A stretch of 64,000 bases of DNA, taken from JBGSPQ01 sp041738505. Lineage in GTDB: Bacteria > Patescibacteriota > Gracilibacteria > UBA1369. The DNA lies in assembly GCA_041738505.1 (NCBI GenBank), contig JBGSPQ010000034.1:1-64000 (forward strand), read 5' to 3'. This document shows, piece after piece, positions 1 through 6,878 of the stretch; positions within the stretch are counted from its first letter, which is position 1; each line of letters starts with the position of its first letter. The position numbers and the translations under genes were made by a program. The notes below the pieces were generated by a model, which was given only the letters and a program-made list of their open reading frames with translations, made no database searches and was not told where the DNA came from.

Positions 1-169
1 ACTTTTGTCCGCGCCGTTTGAAAATAGTGGTGGCATGGGTGTTGTTTACAAGGCGATATTCTATGTCATATTTCTCCCTCAAGTCAATCCTTTTTATGGT
101 TTGATTTAAAGCTTCCAGTCTATATAATCTTCAAAAAATCACTCAATATTTACAAATCATTAATCAGAA
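1..169. other. left-edge spacer, no confident gene
   Basis: No gene can be supported here. The minus strand has an open frame of about 45 codons running off the left edge but no in-frame ATG, so a truncated minus-strand gene whose body lies outside the window is possible but unproven. The last 50 bases are AT-rich and probably hold the promoter of the gene at 170. Confidence 0.3.
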
Positions 170-778
170 ATGAATACTCCAGGAATAAATACAGGCAACG
201 GAAATGATCCCCATGAGGAAAAACTTAAAATCATAAAAACAATCAAAGAGTCAAAAAAGTCTTCATCCGACATTTATCAGCTGATTTGGATGAACAGCAA
301 TGTTACCGGAGTGAAAGTCAATCGGACCACCTGCGGAGCTTTGTTATCACACTTACAGACATGGAAGGATTTACCGGCGAGGATTCGTGAACTAATTTTA
401 GATGACATTGCGAATTATATGGGTAATGATTGTCTTCCTATGCAGGGCGATGTGGAAAAACAAATAGCGGAGCATCCCACGGTGATTCTGTATCTTGAAG
501 GCACTCTGCCGCCCGAATCCGATCACCAATACAGAACGGAAGCGGAAGAAAGGCGAAAAAGAGCAAGTGACATTGCAATGCTGAGAATCAGAACGGTCAA
601 TGAAGTGAAGTATGTTGAGAGCCGAATGAAAGTCGATGAAGTACCGCAATGGGATGAAGAAACACCTACCACTCCGAGACATGAGGATCTGCAACTGAGA
701 CCGTATTCGGAATCGTTTTACCAGTCCTATCTTGGATTAAAGGGAGAAGATGATGACATTGAATTTCCTGAAAAATAG
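170..778 (+). CDS. hypothetical protein, 202 aa
   Basis: I do not recognise this protein. It is soluble-looking and highly charged, with no signal peptide or membrane segment. The N-terminal 35 residues are polar and lysine-rich, the middle (about 60-130) looks helical, and the C-terminal 60 residues are acidic and proline-rich. The start is the first ATG after an AT-rich leader without a Shine-Dalgarno sequence. It converges with the SLH/propeller gene and shares a bidirectional terminator with it. Gene reality rests on ORF length, a clean terminator just downstream and normal codon use. Confidence 0.65.
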   Translation: MNTPGINTGNGNDPHEEKLKIIKTIKESKKSSSDIYQLIWMNSNVTGVKVNRTTCGALLSHLQTWKDLPARIRELILDDIANYMGNDCLPMQGDVEKQIAEHPTVILYLEGTLPPESDHQYRTEAEERRKRASDIAMLRIRTVNEVKYVESRMKVDEVPQWDEETPTTPRHEDLQLRPYSESFYQSYLGLKGEDDDIEFPEK

Positions 779-800
779 ATGTGGTTGACGGATAAAAAAA

Positions 801-838
801 CATCCGGCCTCTTTTGCTTGAAGCCGGATGCTTTATTA
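801..838. terminator. bidirectional intrinsic terminator between convergent genes
   Basis: An 8-bp perfect stem (CATCCGGC at 801-808 with GCCGGATG at 823-830) is preceded by a run of A on the plus strand (seven T on the minus strand) and followed by CTTTATTATT. It lies between the stop codons of the convergent genes at 170-778 and 859-3498 and can serve both. Confidence 0.85.
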
Positions 839-858
839 TTCTCATTTCTTAACGCTTT

Positions 859-3498
859 CTATTCCCAGAAGGAGCCGTAGTAAACGTCGTAAACGTCACC
901 GGCCAGCTCTATCATTTTGATTTCCGTAAGGTCGGTGAGATTGTTGGCCTTCACCACATCGTAGGAGACGCTGTAAAGGGTTTCACCCATGTAAAGCAGG
1001 CGTTTAACGGTCTTTTCCCAATTGGTGTAATTGTTGGTTGTCAGATTGGTTTCGTCCTCCGCGTTATAGTGGGTGATTTTGCCCCTCAACGTAAAGCCGT
1101 CCGTCAAATTAACATTGTAAACGTATGCCCCGTCAAAAACCGGATTGGGATAGGTATAGTCGTAAGGGACACAGCTGTCGGCGCCGTCGCAATCGGTGCT
1201 GCAAACCGTGATGCCGTTGTCATATGTGCAGGAACTCGGTGCGCAGATTTTGCGGCAGTCCGTAGGACAGGTGGCGTAGGTAAAGTCTGTACAGCTGGCG
1301 GTGTCTTCGATTTCGAAAACGGTTATCGGGAAGGCCAACAGTTCCTTTTCTTTGTCGAAAAGAAGAGCTTTGTGATTATCCAGAAGCTCGCTATAGGTGT
1401 TCTGGTCGCCGATTACCTCCGTGAACATTTCTTTGGGATGGGCAACATCGGTGACGTCGAACATGCCGATTTTCATACCCTGAACCGCTTCATAGTATAC
1501 AAAATCCTCCGTGTTCATCTCGTTTTCCATGTCAACGTCCCTGCCGAATCCCATAAGATGGTTTTCGTCGTAGGGGTGGAGATAGGTGCTGTAACCGGGG
1601 ATTTTCAGCTCGCCCAGGATTTTGGGGTTGGCCGGATCGGCAACATCAATCACAAAAAGAGGATCAATGCGGTCAAAAGTAACCATGTAGGCACGGTCAC
1701 CCAAAAACCTTACCGAGTAGATTTTTTCTCCCGGAGCAATTCCTTCTATTTCTCCAAGCGGATTGAGTGACTCATCCAGAATGTAGAGATTGTTTTCCAT
1801 TTCGCTGCCCATCACATATTCGTTGGTGGTTGTGGCAACGCGGAATTTGCCGTCCTTTTCATCCATGCTGAACTGATTGAGGATGGTGCCGGGAACTTTG
1901 CCCTGGCTCTTGAAGGTCACTGTTCCGTTGCCCAGCGCGAATTTGTAAACCGCCGAGTCGTATGTGTTGTATTCCCTGTAATAACCACCGCCCCAGTCGG
2001 TCGCGGTCACAAAAAGGTTGCCTGTGGATGCGTATACGTTCTGCGCGTCTCCGGCAATCACTTCCCTGTCCACCGCTTTGGTAAGATCTTTAAGCGGTAC
2101 GGCGGCCGTAATCAGGAAGTTGAAACTTTCGGGTTTGGGCAGAATGCGAACATCCGTACAACCTGCAACCGGTTCTTCCTCGCCTTTTTCGGAGTCGTAC
2201 ATCAAAGGCATGATTTCCCTGTCTCCATAATAGTTGTAAGGATAATCGGTCATAACCATGTACAGCGTATCGCCGATTCTTCTGGAAGTGTTGTATCCTC
2301 CGTCGAATTCAACCGATCTTTGTACAGCCGGTTTGGCGCGATCTGTGATGTCCACAACATAAACCTTTGTTCGTGTGGAATAATAGTAAGAGGGATAGAA
2401 GAATTTGTCGGTGGTTTCGGGTTCGAAAGTGACGTTTTTGTAAACCGATCCGACCACAACAAGAGTATCCTCATCCACATACATTTCGGATGGAGTAAAG
2501 CTTTCGTCTGTTTCGCCCAGTGAAAAGCTGATTATTTCTTCCATGCTTTCCGCCGGATAAGCGTCGACTATTCTTACTGTTTCGCCCTTGATAAGATAAA
2601 TATAACGGCCGTCATTTTTAATGACATCGGCTTCGTCCACGCCTTCAACCTGAATGTTGGTGGTTGAATAATCTTCGGCGCCGCCTCCGCCCGTTCTTAC
2701 GACTTCGGAAGATTTGGAATCACCGTCGGTTGCGGCCGGTGTAGACGGTGCCGCCTCCGGTTGCACCGCACCTTCCTCCGCCTGATCAAACATCACAACA
2801 TCATCGGCGTAGTAATACATGTCCTGATAATTGTAGAGGTCGTATCTTTCCTGCAGTTGGGAGCAGGACTCAACCTGTACAAAGCCTTGTCCATAAATTT
2901 CATCGTAGGTGCGGGTTGCCTTGTCATCCACATCGGCATCAAGACGGTAAATCATTTCCGCCATTTCATCGCGGGTGACGTTTTCATCAAAGTACTCAAC
3001 GGTAAGCGGTATGGCGTTTACCCCGGCCATTTTTGAGACATATGGAGCGTACCATCTTTCCGCAGAGGTATCCCCGCCGGCATCAACACCAATCCCGTAA
3101 GCGTTGGTGATTATTTTCACCGCCTCGGAAAAATTGATGGGGTCGGCCGGTTTGAAAGTACCGTCCGGGTAGCCGCCGATAATTCCTTTTTCTTTGGCTT
3201 CGCAAACATAGGGCGCGAACCAATCCTCACCAACATCGGGGAAGCAGTTCTTTTTGGTCATGTCCGTGATGATCGGACCCATGACGATTTTTGTAAATTC
3301 CGCGCGGTTGATTTCGTCTCCGGGTTTATAGGTTCCGTCCGGATAACCTTCCAAAACGCCCGCATCTTTAAGATACATGATGGCGTCATAAGCGGTGTTT
3401 TCGGCGTCCACATCGGGAAACGCAGTTTCCTGCGCGAAGCCGGTTTGCACAAACCCGATTGTCATAATCAGGGCCAGAAATAAAGAGACTTTTTTCAT
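859..3498 (-). CDS. secreted SLH-domain protein with C-terminal beta-propeller (PF09826-like)
   Basis: Surface protein of about 879 residues. The start at 3498 is chosen because it begins a classic signal peptide (MKKVSLFLALIMTIGF, cleavage after GFA); a longer frame reaching 3591 has no signal-like start. Three SLH repeats follow (about residues 25-190), with the hallmarks GYPDGTYKPGDEINRAE and GYPDGTFKP, which in other bacteria bind secondary cell-wall polymers. After a low-complexity Ser/Pro/Ala linker comes a region with the signature VEGVDEADVIKNDGRYIYL of the secreted beta-propeller family distantly related to WD40 (PF09826). A Cys-rich insert (about eight Cys in 45 residues) near the C-terminus probably forms disulphides outside the cell. 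Ligand and activity are unknown. It is transcribed alone, with the shared terminator at 801-838. Confidence 0.9.
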   Translation of the reverse strand: MKKVSLFLALIMTIGFVQTGFAQETAFPDVDAENTAYDAIMYLKDAGVLEGYPDGTYKPGDEINRAEFTKIVMGPIITDMTKKNCFPDVGEDWFAPYVCEAKEKGIIGGYPDGTFKPADPINFSEAVKIITNAYGIGVDAGGDTSAERWYAPYVSKMAGVNAIPLTVEYFDENVTRDEMAEMIYRLDADVDDKATRTYDEIYGQGFVQVESCSQLQERYDLYNYQDMYYYADDVVMFDQAEEGAVQPEAAPSTPAATDGDSKSSEVVRTGGGGAEDYSTTNIQVEGVDEADVIKNDGRYIYLIKGETVRIVDAYPAESMEEIISFSLGETDESFTPSEMYVDEDTLVVVGSVYKNVTFEPETTDKFFYPSYYYSTRTKVYVVDITDRAKPAVQRSVEFDGGYNTSRRIGDTLYMVMTDYPYNYYGDREIMPLMYDSEKGEEEPVAGCTDVRILPKPESFNFLITAAVPLKDLTKAVDREVIAGDAQNVYASTGNLFVTATDWGGGYYREYNTYDSAVYKFALGNGTVTFKSQGKVPGTILNQFSMDEKDGKFRVATTTNEYVMGSEMENNLYILDESLNPLGEIEGIAPGEKIYSVRFLGDRAYMVTFDRIDPLFVIDVADPANPKILGELKIPGYSTYLHPYDENHLMGFGRDVDMENEMNTEDFVYYEAVQGMKIGMFDVTDVAHPKEMFTEVIGDQNTYSELLDNHKALLFDKEKELLAFPITVFEIEDTASCTDFTYATCPTDCRKICAPSSCTYDNGITVCSTDCDGADSCVPYDYTYPNPVFDGAYVYNVNLTDGFTLRGKITHYNAEDETNLTTNNYTNWEKTVKRLLYMGETLYSVSYDVVKANNLTDLTEIKMIELAGDVYDVYYGSFWE

Positions 3499-3639
3499 GA
3501 ATGAATGGTTAATGATAAAAATTAATACCTGTGGATTATAACGCATGTTGATATGCTTATTACACGGGCCGGGAAAAATGGGCTTGCGCAATTTGTGAGT
3601 TGAGGCTTTATTAGAAGGACTATTTTTTTCGGACTATAT

Positions 3640-3978
3640 ATGGTTAACGAGACAGGAAGTTACAATTCTTATGAAACGGCCAATTATCACCCCTTTTTTC
3701 TGGCGGATGTTACCGTGGAAGATGTTGAAACCGCCTGCAAAAAAGGCATGTTTGATTTCAAGGCTCAGGAAAACCGCGACGGTTCCAGAATGGTTCTGCT
3801 CATAGGAACAGGTGAGTTCCGCAACTGCATTTATTACCGGTTGAACGTCTGTCCGGAAGGACGGGTTTATTTTGACATTCTTTTTTACCGCTCGATTGTT
3901 AAAAACAAAAAAAATATTCCCCTAATGATCGCGCAATTTGAAAATACGGTTAAACTGTGGCTTAAAGCGGATATTTGA
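3640..3978 (+). CDS. hypothetical protein, 112 aa
   Basis: Unrecognised small soluble protein, with no signal peptide or membrane helix. It contains alternating hydrophobic stretches (RMVLLIGTG, RVYFDILFY) suggesting an alpha/beta fold. It is divergent from the SLH/propeller gene, about 140 bases from that gene's start, and lacks a Shine-Dalgarno sequence. The next plus-strand feature is tRNA-Ser, 235 bases on. Confidence 0.55.
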   Translation: MVNETGSYNSYETANYHPFFLADVTVEDVETACKKGMFDFKAQENRDGSRMVLLIGTGEFRNCIYYRLNVCPEGRVYFDILFYRSIVKNKKNIPLMIAQFENTVKLWLKADI

Positions 3979-4029
3979 AATTGATTTTTCGGCTGTCTGC
4001 CATTATCATCATTTGGCGTTAACAGTTCT

Positions 4030-4210
4030 TTAAAACAGTGTTGCCAAGTGTAGCGAGCGCGAAGCGGGCAAGCTATCAGCGAGCGCACGGCGCAAGCCGG
4101 AGCGGAACGCTATCAAGCCGCGAGCGCACGGCGCGAGCGCGCAGGCGAGCGAAGACTTGGGTCTTGTGGGCCCCAAGTCGCGAGCGAGCCGGAGCTGGAC
4201 ACTATCAAAT
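4030..4210. repeat. GC-rich degenerate repeat block before tRNA-Ser
   Basis: About 180 bases of GC-rich sequence made of near-repeats of CGAGCGCACGGCGC followed by AAGC or GAGC, with recurring CTATCA(A) spacers. The composition differs sharply from the AT-rich gene upstream. No protein is credible here. It may be decayed palindromic repeat DNA or a processed leader before the tRNA. Confidence 0.5.
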
Positions 4211-4212
4211 AA

Positions 4213-4305
4213 GGAGAGGTACCCAAGTGGCTGAAGGGGCGGGATTGCTAATCCTGTAGTAGGGGTTTACCCCTAGCGAGAGTTCGAATCTCTCCCTCTC
4301 CGCCA
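4213..4305 (+). tRNA. tRNA-Ser (anticodon GCU)
   Basis: Cloverleaf with a 7-bp acceptor stem GGAGAGG/CCTCTCC, discriminator G and encoded CCA. The anticodon loop contains GCT, decoding AGC/AGU serine. A long variable arm (stem around AGGGG/CCCCT) is typical of class II tRNA-Ser, and the T arm holds GTTCGAATC. It is followed at once by two hairpins. Confidence 0.97.
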
Positions 4306-4368
4306 GACACTTTTCGCTTTGCGAAAAGTGTCCCGTCCTGCCCGAACGAAGTGAGGATCAGGCAGGAC
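4306..4368. repeat. two perfect hairpins abutting the tRNA-Ser 3' end
   Basis: Hairpin 1 is a 12-bp perfect stem with a TTT loop (GACACTTTTCGC at 4306-4317, complement at 4321-4332). Hairpin 2 pairs GTCCTGCC (4335-4342) with GGCAGGAC (4361-4368). Neither is followed by a T tract, so simple intrinsic termination is doubtful; they could be processing signals or palindromic repeat DNA. Confidence 0.7.
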
Positions 4369-4438
4369 TACAAAATAAACGCGAGCGGAGCGAGCTCCAT
4401 ATTCCACACTAAAGAGCTTGGCTCCACGACTTTTTTGC

Positions 4439-5452
4439 TCATGCTTTCTTTTTGAAGTAAAGCAGTCCTTTGCCTTCCCCCTCAACCGTCAGTTTTTTAT
4501 CCATAACCAGCCTCTTTAGATCACTTTTCAGAGTCGGGCGCTTTATTTGCGGCAACTCCTCTTTGATTTGCCCAATCGACAAAGGCCCTTTTTTAAATAA
4601 TTCCAATATCATATCCTCCCGCTGTATCTTGTTTAGTTTGCCGCTGATTTCAACGGGTATAGGCTTGCCGTGTCCATATAAAATATCAACGATAACCTTT
4701 AATGTTGCCTCCATCTCATCTTCAATAAAGTCAATAAAAGAGTCCGCCTTCCCATCAAAATCCGCACGTTCCAGAGCGCCCAGGTATTTTCTCCTGTTTT
4801 CATTCTTGATGATACAGGGAGGATATCCCTCCTTCATTAAAATCAGATTCATTAACAGCCTTGCCATCCTGCCGTTACCGTCATCAAACGGATGAATGGC
4901 TACAAAACGATAATGAAATTCAGCCGCTTTTTTCAGAGAGTGCATCTTGTCGGAACCTTTATACCACTTCAAAAGCGCTTCCATTTCATCTATAACGTGT
5001 TCCGGCGTAATATATTTATGGATTTTTCCCGATACCGTCAAAACATGATTCGGACACACTTTATACATCCCCGCGTGAAGAGGTTTCTTAATAATTTTTC
5101 CATCCGCACCTTTTGCGAAAGTAAATTCAATCCCCTTCATCAACAGAGCATGCAGTTCCTTAATAAATCCTTCGGTCAGGGGTCTCTTTGATTTAACTAT
5201 TTCATTTAAAAAATCAATGGCCTCCGCATGATTTTGCGCCTCCAGATAATCCTTTAAAGGTTTCCCTTCGGAAGTAAGACCTTCCCGCAGAAAGAAAGCC
5301 GTTTCTCCATAAGTAAGAGTATTCCCCTCAATCGCGTTGGAATTATAGGTCCATTCAATCCGCAGACGTTCCTGAAGCAATGCCATTATTTCATTATCAT
5401 AAGGCCGTTTTTCATCAATCAACGTTTTTAGTTTGTCGATTTTTTTAAACAT
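4439..5452 (-). CDS. Fic-family protein with C-terminal winged helix
   Basis: Fic proteins transfer AMP or related nucleotide groups from a nucleotide to protein hydroxyls. The core motif HPFDDGNGR is at about residues 187-195 with catalytic His and the phosphate-binding Asn-Gly-Arg. An N-terminal inhibitory helix motif (SNAIEGN, residues 38-44) marks an auto-inhibited class II Fic. The last 65 residues look like a winged helix-turn-helix, suggesting DNA binding. The 337-residue length is usual for the Fic plus wHTH architecture. Its promoter region holds direct and inverted copies of ATATCCATAAA, which fit an autoregulatory operator. It is divergent from a second Fic gene. No antitoxin partner is visible; the inhibitory helix is built in. 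Confidence 0.92.
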   Translation of the reverse strand: MFKKIDKLKTLIDEKRPYDNEIMALLQERLRIEWTYNSNAIEGNTLTYGETAFFLREGLTSEGKPLKDYLEAQNHAEAIDFLNEIVKSKRPLTEGFIKELHALLMKGIEFTFAKGADGKIIKKPLHAGMYKVCPNHVLTVSGKIHKYITPEHVIDEMEALLKWYKGSDKMHSLKKAAEFHYRFVAIHPFDDGNGRMARLLMNLILMKEGYPPCIIKNENRRKYLGALERADFDGKADSFIDFIEDEMEATLKVIVDILYGHGKPIPVEISGKLNKIQREDMILELFKKGPLSIGQIKEELPQIKRPTLKSDLKRLVMDKKLTVEGEGKGLLYFKKKA

Positions 5453-5465
5453 AATAATTCAACTA

Positions 5466-5570
5466 TTTGGATATTATGATTAAATTATATCCATAAATAT
5501 CCATAAAAGCAATATGCGCCGCGAAGCACCACACCAAAACACCGTGAATTAGCGGTGTTTTTATGGATAT
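5466..5570. promoter_or_regulatory. repeated ATATCCATAAA sites upstream of the minus-strand Fic gene
   Basis: Two adjacent direct copies of ATATCCATAAA (5487-5497, 5497-5507), an inverted half-site TGGATAT (5468-5474) and a full inverted copy TTTATGGATAT (5560-5570) lie just upstream of the Fic start at 5452. This layout is typical of an operator. A hairpin with stem AACACCG/CGGTGTT followed by Ts sits between them at about 5539-5562. Binding by the Fic protein's own wHTH is inference. Confidence 0.55.
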
Positions 5571-5581
5571 TTCACTATAAA

Positions 5582-5630
5582 TTGACAAAGATTAGTGAAT
5601 TTGATACACTAGGGACGTATAATTCACTAA
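5582..5630 (+). promoter_or_regulatory. promoter and palindromic operator of the plus-strand Fic gene
   Basis: A consensus -35 TTGACA (5582-5587) is separated by 17 bases from a -10-like TACACT (5605-5610). A second -10-like TATAAT lies at 5618-5623. Perfect 9-base inverted arms TTAGTGAAT (5592-5600) and ATTCACTAA (5622-5630) bracket the -10 element, so a bound dimer would block transcription. The Fic ATG follows at 5636. Confidence 0.65.
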
Positions 5631-5635
5631 ATTTT

Positions 5636-6511
5636 ATGGCTACAACCGCACCAATCAGAACGACAATCAAGGAACTGCATGCCGAATACGACCGCCTGAA
5701 AGAGGGTAAAGAGTCGCTTTTAAACATGTTGGACGACGCTGAAATTCCGGAGCAGGTCTATAACTCCAACGCCATAGAAAACTCCACCCTTTCCCTGAAC
5801 GAAACCGAGAAAATCCTGCTGGAAATGGAAGTGACGCGGAATATCTCCCTGCGCGAGGTGTTTGAAGCCAAGAATCTGGCGCGGGTGGCGGGATACAGGC
5901 GCGACGCGGCGATCAAGAAAAAACTTACGCCGGAATTCATCCTTCTGCTCCATAAAATGCTGATAACCAACATTGACGACGGCATTGCGGGGCGGTTTCG
6001 CAAGGCGGGGGAATACGTGAAAGTGGGTACGCACATCGCGCCGGCGCCCGAGAAGGTGGAAAAAATGATGAGCGACATTGTGGAGGAGTACAACTCCGAT
6101 CATGAATCCTATTTTGTGGATAAAATAGCCAAGTTTCATCTGCAGTTTGAAAGCATCCATCCGTTTAACGACGGCAACGGCAGAATGGGCAGGATTTTGC
6201 TGAATTTTCAGCTTAACAAGCTGGGTCTGCCCGATGTGATTATCCGCGACAAGGAAAAGCGCGCTTATTACCAGGCTTTCCGCGATTTTGACAGCAGGCG
6301 CAATGTGAAGCCGATGGAAAAGGTGGTGGCGCTGGCGCTGATTGAATCCCTGCACAAAAGGCTGGCCTATATAAAAGGACTGACCATTATGCCGCTGGCC
6401 GATTATATCCGCGAAAACGGTCTTTCGGCGCCGGCGGTTTTGAACTCCGCCAAGCGCCAGAACATAGAGGCATTCCGCGAAAAAGGGGTGTGGAAGATTG
6501 GGGTGATGTAA
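5636..6511 (+). CDS. Fic-family protein, 291 aa
   Basis: The start at 5636 is chosen because it lies just after the promoter and operator; the frame is open 27 codons further upstream but would overlap the -35. It has the Fic core HPFNDGNGR (about residues 175-183) and an inhibitory motif SNAIEN (44-49) followed by Ser, so auto-inhibition is likely. The C-terminal 40 residues (ADYIRENGLSAPAVLNSAKR) look like a helix-turn-helix with a wing. Fic enzymes modify protein hydroxyls with nucleotides; the target is unknown. It is divergent from the Fic gene at 4439, but their motifs outside the core differ, so they are not recent duplicates. Confidence 0.92.
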   Translation: MATTAPIRTTIKELHAEYDRLKEGKESLLNMLDDAEIPEQVYNSNAIENSTLSLNETEKILLEMEVTRNISLREVFEAKNLARVAGYRRDAAIKKKLTPEFILLLHKMLITNIDDGIAGRFRKAGEYVKVGTHIAPAPEKVEKMMSDIVEEYNSDHESYFVDKIAKFHLQFESIHPFNDGNGRMGRILLNFQLNKLGLPDVIIRDKEKRAYYQAFRDFDSRRNVKPMEKVVALALIESLHKRLAYIKGLTIMPLADYIRENGLSAPAVLNSAKRQNIEAFREKGVWKIGVM

Positions 6512-6585
6512 TATTTTTTGCTTTTTTTGTGTTTAGCCATTATTCTTTTTTGGCGTTTGAAAATTCGTCTAATTTTCCGCTTTTG

Positions 6586-6660
6586 GGGCGGCATAGCCAA
6601 GTGGTAAGGCAGCGGTTTGCAAAACCGTTATTCCCCGGTTCGAATCCGGGTGCCGCCTCC
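6586..6660 (+). tRNA. tRNA-Cys (anticodon GCA)
   Basis: Acceptor stem GGCGGCA/TGCCGCC, U73 discriminator (typical of tRNA-Cys) and encoded CCA at 6658-6660. The anticodon loop TTGCAAA carries GCA. The T arm contains GTTCGAATC. It stands alone and is directly followed by a large nested inverted repeat. Confidence 0.97.
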
Positions 6661-6779
6661 AAAAAGATTTTCTGCTTCGCAATTCGGCGTCAGCTTCAAA
6701 AATCACTCGCTCGCCGTATTTGTATACGGCTCGGTCGTGATTTTTTTGCTTCCTTGAATTGCTCGCAGTAAATCTTTTT
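6661..6779. repeat. 119-bp nested inverted repeat (cruciform) after tRNA-Cys
   Basis: Four nested pairs of arms share one centre: AAAAAGATTT (6661-6670) with AAATCTTTTT (6770-6779), GCAATTC (6679-6685) with GAATTGC (6756-6762), AAAAATCAC (6698-6706) with GTGATTTTT (6737-6745), and GCCGTAT (6713-6719) with ATACGGC (6724-6730, loop TTGT). The arms are separated by internal bulges. It could form a long hairpin in RNA or a cruciform in DNA. The spacer from 6780 to 6878 shows nothing else clear. Confidence 0.8.
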
Positions 6780-6878
6780 GCCGCTTTTCGGGTTTGCTTT
6801 GCGTTTTCCACGTTCAAAAGCCGCCCTTCTCGCTCGCACGCGTACCGGTGTACGCTTTGCTCGTCTCGGGGCGTTGCT

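Noticed and set aside
1..163. Partial minus-strand gene running off the left edge
   Set aside because: About 45 open codons without an in-frame ATG is not enough evidence.
1069..1770. 233-codon plus-strand open frame inside the SLH/propeller gene
   Set aside because: It is antisense to a well-supported secreted protein, has no family signature and mirrors that gene's codon pattern.
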